Source: DATLGB01 sp035540675 (GTDB lineage Bacteria; Actinomycetota; Thermoleophilia; Solirubrobacterales; Solirubrobacteraceae). From it: 19,720 nt of DNA. The notes beneath the pieces were generated by a model that saw only the letters and a program-made list of their open reading frames with translations, was not told the origin of the DNA and ran no database searches. The translations under genes and the position numbers were made by a program. The stretch lies in assembly GCA_035540675.1 (NCBI GenBank), contig DATLGB010000022.1:1-19720 (forward strand). Direction: 5' to 3'. Within the stretch, counting starts at the first letter, position 1; every line of letters starts with the position of its first letter. Positions 15,904 to 19,720 of the stretch are shown in pieces.

Positions 15904-16656
15904 GTGAGCGTGCTGCGCAGCCTCGAGGAGAAGTTGGCCGGCCTGGTCGAGGGCACGTTCTCGCGCGCCTTCAAGTCCGAGGTGCGCCCGGTGGAGATCG
16001 CGCGCAAGCTCGCGCGGGAGATGGACCAGCACAAGGTCGTCTCCCTCTCGCGCACCTACGTGCCCAACGAGTACACCGTCTGGCTGTCCCCGCAGGATCG
16101 CGAGCAGTTCAGCGGCTACGAGGACGACCTGCGCGACGAGCTGGCCGCCTACCTGCTCGAGCACGCGCGCCGCGAGCGGGTCGCCCTGCTGACCCGGCCC
16201 GAGGTGGGCTTCAAGACCGACGAGCGACTGCGTCTGGGGGAGTTCGGGATCCAGGCGCGCCTGGTCCGGCCCGACGACGCCGGCGAGGGCGCCGTGCGGG
16301 CCGAGGAGGGCCACACGATGGTCTACTCGGTGGCCGAGCGCCTCAACGAGCCGCTGGCGGCGCCGAACCCGCGCCGTTCGCGCGCGCAGCTGCGCCACGA
16401 GGGGCGCGCGATCGTGCTCGGCTCGGGCGGCGTCGTGATCGGCCGCTCGCGCGAGTGCGACGTGGTCGTCGAGGACGAGAACGTGTCGCGGCGCCACTGC
16501 GAGGTGCGCCCGTCCGGCGGGTCGTGGACCGTGCGCGACCTCGGCTCGACCAACGGCGTCAAGGTCAACGGCCGGCGCATCGACGGTGCGCAGTCGCTCA
16601 AGCCGGGAGACCGGATCGAGCTGGGCGTGTCGACGCTGACCTTCGAGCAGGCCTGA
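15904..16656 (+). CDS. fhaA: FhaA-like protein (DUF3662 plus FHA domain)
   Basis: This phosphothreonine-binding adaptor is linked in actinobacteria to control of peptidoglycan synthesis under Ser/Thr kinases. The 250 residues comprise an N-terminal DUF3662 domain (about 1-125: LEEKLAGLVEGTFSRAF, VRPVEIARKL, VPNEYTVWLSP). A linker follows, then an FHA domain (about 165-248) with the canonical GRS (180-182), SRRH (195-198), STNG (215-218) and VNG (221-223). Arg181, Ser195 and Asn217 should contact phosphothreonine. A threonine in HTMVYS (Thr138) sits just before the FHA domain. Start GTG 15904 directly precedes the conserved N-terminus; the Shine-Dalgarno is weak. The stop overlaps the next ATG by one base (TGATG). 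Confidence 0.93.
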   Translation: MSVLRSLEEKLAGLVEGTFSRAFKSEVRPVEIARKLAREMDQHKVVSLSRTYVPNEYTVWLSPQDREQFSGYEDDLRDELAAYLLEHARRERVALLTRPEVGFKTDERLRLGEFGIQARLVRPDDAGEGAVRAEEGHTMVYSVAERLNEPLAAPNPRRSRAQLRHEGRAIVLGSGGVVIGRSRECDVVVEDENVSRRHCEVRPSGGSWTVRDLGSTNGVKVNGRRIDGAQSLKPGDRIELGVSTLTFEQA

Positions 16657-17135
16657 TGCTGGATCCGGTCGCCGTCGCGCTGAAGTTCGGCTTCATCGCC
16701 GTCCTGTACGTCTTCCTGCTGTGGATCGCGATGTCGGCGCTGCGCGACCTGCGCCGCACCGGCGTCGCCGCCGCGCCCGAGTACGACGACGCCACCGGGA
16801 TGCACCCGGCCGGCGCGCCGCTCGCCGACGGCGGCGGCGGAGGGCAGTCGCTGCTGCGGGTGGAGCGCGGGGCGGGGCTGGCGGCCGGATCGGTGTACGA
16901 CGTCGGCGGCGGCGCGCTGCTCGGCCGCAGCGACCAGGCCGACATCCGCCTCGAGGACCAGTTCAGCTCGTCGCGCCACGCGCGGCTGCTGCCGCAGGGC
17001 GACGTGATCGTGCTCGAGGACCTAGGCTCGACCAACGGGACCCATCTCAACGGCGAGCCGCTCGACGGGCCGCAGCCCCTGCACGACGGCGACCGCATCC
17101 GGATCGGCGACACCGAGTTCACCTTCGAGCGATGA
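16656..17135 (+). CDS. fhaB: FhaB-like membrane-anchored FHA protein
   Basis: This 159-residue protein has an N-terminal transmembrane helix (about 7-27, VALKFGFIAVLYVFLLWIAM), a Gly-rich flexible linker (about 40-64) and a cytoplasmic FHA domain (about 65-155) with GRS (90-92), SSRH (105-108) and STNG (125-128). Its position between fhaA and the PP2C phosphatase matches fhaB (FipA) of mycobacteria, which binds phosphorylated division/cell-wall proteins. ATG 16656 overlaps the fhaA stop by one base, so the pair is translationally coupled. Confidence 0.92.
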   Translation: MLDPVAVALKFGFIAVLYVFLLWIAMSALRDLRRTGVAAAPEYDDATGMHPAGAPLADGGGGGQSLLRVERGAGLAAGSVYDVGGGALLGRSDQADIRLEDQFSSSRHARLLPQGDVIVLEDLGSTNGTHLNGEPLDGPQPLHDGDRIRIGDTEFTFER

Positions 17136-17184
17136 CCGCGCGACGCGACCACGAGCGCCCGGGAGGCTGATCGAGCTGCTGCGC

Positions 17185-18522
17185 GTGGCCGAACACTGGT
17201 ACGGGTCCGACGTCGGGCGCCAGCGCCAGGGCAACGAGGACAACTTCTTCGTGCAGTCGCCCCTGTTCGTCGTCGCAGACGGCATGGGCGGCGCGCAGGC
17301 CGGCGAGGTGGCCGCGCAGATGGCCGTCGAGGCGTTCCGCGACGGCCTCGGCGACGGCGCGGCGCTGGACGGGCTCGTGGAGACCATCCGCCGCGCGAAC
17401 CGCCACATCCACGACGCCTCGCGCTCCGAGGCGCAGCACCAGGGGATGGGGACGACGTGCACCGCGATCTACGTCGGCGAGGACGAGGTGGCGCTCGCCC
17501 ACGTCGGCGACTCGCGCTGCTACCTGTTCCGCGACGGCGACCTCACGCGCCTCACGCGCGACCACTCGCTGGTGGGCGAGCTGATCGACCGCGGCAAGCT
17601 CACCGAGGAGCAGGCCGAGGTCCATCCGCAGCGCTCGGTGATCACGCGGGCGCTCGGCGCGGAGCCCGACGTGCGGGTGGACACGGAGCGCGTCGAGGCG
17701 CGCGGCGGTGACCTCTTCCTGCTGTGCTCGGACGGGCTGACGTCGATGATCCGCGAGCCGGCGCTCGTCGCGATCCTGCAGGAGGGCGAGAGCCTCGAGA
17801 CCACCGGCCGGCGCCTGATCGCGGCCGCCAACGACGCCGGCGGCCGCGACAACATCACCGTCGTGCTGCTGCGGATCGACGAGGTGGAGGTCGGCGGCGC
17901 GAGCGCCGGCGCCACCGCGGAGCGCGCGGCGCTGCCGGCGGACGAGAGCTACGAGGACTACGCCCCGGCGGGGGCGGGAGGAGGTCCCGCCGGCCCAGCC
18001 GGCAGGACCCAGGCCACCGCGCCGGACGGGGCGCCCGCCACGGCCGAGGTGGCCGCCGCCGTGCGGGCGGCCGACGCCGCCGAGGCCGACTACCGCCGCC
18101 ACGGAACCGTCGCGATGCCGGCCGTCGGGCCGCGCTCGGAGCCCGAGCCGCTGCCGAGCGCGCCCCCGCCCCGACGCGCGACGCCGGCACCGTCCGCCAA
18201 GCGCCCGCGCCGCCGCCGCCGGATCGGGCCGCTGCTGGTGGTGCTCGCGCTGGCGGCCATCATCGGCGTGTCGGCCTTCGTGGCCATGCGCGGCGTCTTC
18301 TTCGTCGGGCTCGACTCGCAGCGCTCGGTCACCATCTTCCGCGGCCTGCCCTACGAGCTGCCGCTCGGGATCGACCTCTACTCGCGCCACTACACGTCCG
18401 GCGTGACCATCGACCAGGTGCCGCCGAACCGGCGCGCCACCTTCACCGACCACAAGCTGCGCTCGCTCGACGACGCCAGCGACCTGGTCCGCCAGCTCGA
18501 GACCGGACGGCTCGGCCGGTGA
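17185..18522 (+). CDS. pstP: PP2C-family Ser/Thr protein phosphatase (PstP/Stp type)
   Basis: This metal-dependent phosphatase reverses Ser/Thr kinase phosphorylation. The 445 residues begin with a cytoplasmic PP2C domain (about 4-233). It shows the metal ligands in NEDN (D19), VADGMGG (D32), GDSR (D109), CSDGLT (D183) and GRDN (D222). A long Ala/Pro/Gly-rich disordered linker (about 240-345) ends in RPRRRRR. A single transmembrane helix (about 348-368) follows, and the last 77 residues or so are extracytoplasmic, as in PstP. The GTG at 17185 begins at conserved AEHWYGSDVG. GGGAGG (17161-17166) is too far for it but well placed for an in-frame CTG at 17176, so a slightly longer product is possible. 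The stop overlaps the rodA GTG by 4 nt (GTGA). Confidence 0.95.
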   Translation: MAEHWYGSDVGRQRQGNEDNFFVQSPLFVVADGMGGAQAGEVAAQMAVEAFRDGLGDGAALDGLVETIRRANRHIHDASRSEAQHQGMGTTCTAIYVGEDEVALAHVGDSRCYLFRDGDLTRLTRDHSLVGELIDRGKLTEEQAEVHPQRSVITRALGAEPDVRVDTERVEARGGDLFLLCSDGLTSMIREPALVAILQEGESLETTGRRLIAAANDAGGRDNITVVLLRIDEVEVGGASAGATAERAALPADESYEDYAPAGAGGGPAGPAGRTQATAPDGAPATAEVAAAVRAADAAEADYRRHGTVAMPAVGPRSEPEPLPSAPPPRRATPAPSAKRPRRRRRIGPLLVVLALAAIIGVSAFVAMRGVFFVGLDSQRSVTIFRGLPYELPLGIDLYSRHYTSGVTIDQVPPNRRATFTDHKLRSLDDASDLVRQLETGRLGR

Positions 18523-19720
18523 GCGCCCGCAACCGGGAGCTGCTGGCGCTGATCCCGGCCTCGCTGCTGGTCACCGCCGGCTTCGCCGCGATCTTCATCC
18601 AGCGCTCCGAGACGCTGTCGGACGTGTCGCTGACCTACGGCGCGATCTTCCTGGCGCTGTGCGTCGGCGCGCACCTCGTGATCCGCCTGACGCTGCCCCA
18701 CGCCGACCCGTACCTGTTCCCGCTGGTCGCGGTGCTCGCCTGCTTCGGCGTCGTGGTGATCTACCGGCTCGACGAGACGCTCGCGCGCGAGCAGGCGCAG
18801 TGGTTCGTGTTCGGCCTGGCGCTGTTCGCGGCCACGATCATCGGCCTGCGCCGCGACTTCCGGGTGCTCGAGCAGTACCGCTACACGATCGCCGCGGTCT
18901 CGCTGCTGCTGCTCGCGCTCCCGCGCGTGCCGGGGATCGGCCAGCAGGTCAACGGCGCGTACCTCGGCGTCGCCCTGGGGCCGATCTCCTTCCAGCCAGC
19001 GGAGTTCGCCAAGATCGGCATCGTCGTCTTCCTCGCGGCGTACCTGCGCGAGCACCGCGACGTGCTCATCCTGGGGTCGCGGCGGCTGCTCGGACTGACG
19101 ATCCCGCCGCTGAAGCACTTCGGGCCGCTGCTGGTCATCTGGGGCCTGTCCATGCTGATGCTGGTCTTCATCCGCGACCTCGGGTCGTCGCTGATGTTCT
19201 TCGGCGGGTTCCTCGCCGTCCTCTACGTCGCCACCAACCGGTTCGGCTTCGTCGTCGTCGGGATGGCGCTGTTCGCCCTCGGCGCCTACTTCTTCGCCAG
19301 CACCGTCCCGCACGTCCAGGACCGCGTCGACATCTGGCTGGACCCGTTCGCCCGCGACCGCGTCGACGGCTCGGGCTACCAGATCGCCCAGAGCCTGTTC
19401 GCGCAGGCCGACGGCGGGCTGTTCGGCACCGGCTTCGGGCAGGCGATCATCACGATCCCGTGCGAGGCCAAGGCCGCCGGCTGCTCGATCCTCCCCGCGC
19501 CGCACACGGACCTCATCTACGCCGTGATCGTGGACGAGCTGGGCCTGGCCGGCGCCACCGGGCTGATCCTCGTGTACCTGCTGCTGGCCGCGCGCGGCTT
19601 CAAGACGGCGATGATCGCGCGCGACTCCTTCTCGACCCTGCTGGCCGCGGGGCTGACGGCCGTGCTGGCGCTGCAGGTGTTCGTGATCGTCGGCGGCGTC
19701 ACCCGCGTCATCCCGCTCAC
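18519..19720 (+). CDS. rodA: RodA/FtsW SEDS-family peptidoglycan glycosyltransferase (3' end outside window)
   Basis: SEDS proteins polymerise lipid II into glycan strands in the membrane, paired with a class B PBP. Translation from GTG 18519 gives 400 residues before the window ends, with about ten hydrophobic segments. Family landmarks are QPAEFAK (159-165), RDLGSSLMFFGGFLAVLY, DRVDIWLDPF (268-277), SGYQIAQSLFAQADGGLFGTGFGQ in two adjoining parts (about 285-308), PHTDLIYAV with the conserved Asp331, and GGVTRVIPL at the cut end. The extracytoplasmic loop before PHTD is longer than usual and holds two cysteines (C315, C322). The GTG overlaps the phosphatase stop by 4 nt. Position after pstP favours RodA over FtsW, and a PBP gene would be expected next. 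Confidence 0.93.
   Translation, partial: MSARNRELLALIPASLLVTAGFAAIFIQRSETLSDVSLTYGAIFLALCVGAHLVIRLTLPHADPYLFPLVAVLACFGVVVIYRLDETLAREQAQWFVFGLALFAATIIGLRRDFRVLEQYRYTIAAVSLLLLALPRVPGIGQQVNGAYLGVALGPISFQPAEFAKIGIVVFLAAYLREHRDVLILGSRRLLGLTIPPLKHFGPLLVIWGLSMLMLVFIRDLGSSLMFFGGFLAVLYVATNRFGFVVVGMALFALGAYFFASTVPHVQDRVDIWLDPFARDRVDGSGYQIAQSLFAQADGGLFGTGFGQAIITIPCEAKAAGCSILPAPHTDLIYAVIVDELGLAGATGLILVYLLLAARGFKTAMIARDSFSTLLAAGLTAVLALQVFVIVGGVTRVIPL

Noticed and set aside
14025..17135. A 1036-codon plus-strand frame covering the kinase and fhaA
   Set aside because: Only its last 159 codons (fhaB, from 16656) are real. The rest is Arg/Pro-rich out-of-frame translation of the kinase and fhaA genes.

Overview
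The window is very GC-rich, densely coded bacterial chromosome. GTG starts are common, Shine-Dalgarno sequences are often weak or absent, and genes repeatedly overlap by 1 or 4 nt. Two things point to Actinobacteria: the block kinase - fhaA - fhaB - PP2C phosphatase - rodA/ftsW, and a 65-aa protein resembling a family found beside coaD/rpmF in that phylum. Secreted RTX and RCC1 proteins with lysine/arginine-rich C-terminal domains make a Thermoleophilia/Solirubrobacterales-like organism my best guess. That is inference from gene content, not a database result.

Layout. (1) 1-4950 (+): the 3' part of gyrB, interrupted in its TOPRIM catalytic motif by a large LAGLIDADG intein that also carries an XRE-like helix-turn-helix, followed by complete gyrA. 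(2) 4951-5413: no protein gene. It holds a cluster of GC-rich hairpins ending in a 13-bp terminator, a candidate stand-alone structured RNA. (3) 5414-7202: a small conserved helical protein (-), a secreted lysine-rich protein (+), and a secreted RTX calcium-binding-repeat protein (+) behind a hairpin-rich leader. (4) 7255-8927 (-): a glnK-amtB operon. The transporter has Glu at the first twin-His position and the PII protein lacks Tyr51. (5) 9028-10815 (-): a secreted RCC1/DUF11 protein with five exactly 58-residue repeats and an apparently leaderless promoter. (6) 10859-11449 (-): an HNH nuclease whose 5' end can form mutually exclusive stem-loops and a possible pseudoknot next to an alternative GTG start. 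(7) 11499-14008 (-): CARDB-type membrane protein, DUF4446 protein and pheA (prephenate dehydratase) in one likely operon. (8) 14146-19720 (+): divergent operon for Ser/Thr-phosphorylation control of envelope growth: a polytopic kinase without PASTA repeats, FhaA, FhaB, PP2C phosphatase, and a RodA/FtsW glycosyltransferase that runs off the window.

Gyrase handles DNA topology. GlnK/AmtB handle ammonium uptake. The kinase, FHA proteins and phosphatase form the write/read/erase set that usually controls peptidoglycan synthesis by RodA and its partner PBP, expected just downstream. The most promising undescribed items are the RNA-like element after gyrA, the structured 5' region of the HNH gene, the leader of the RTX gene, and the combined atypical AmtB/PII pair.
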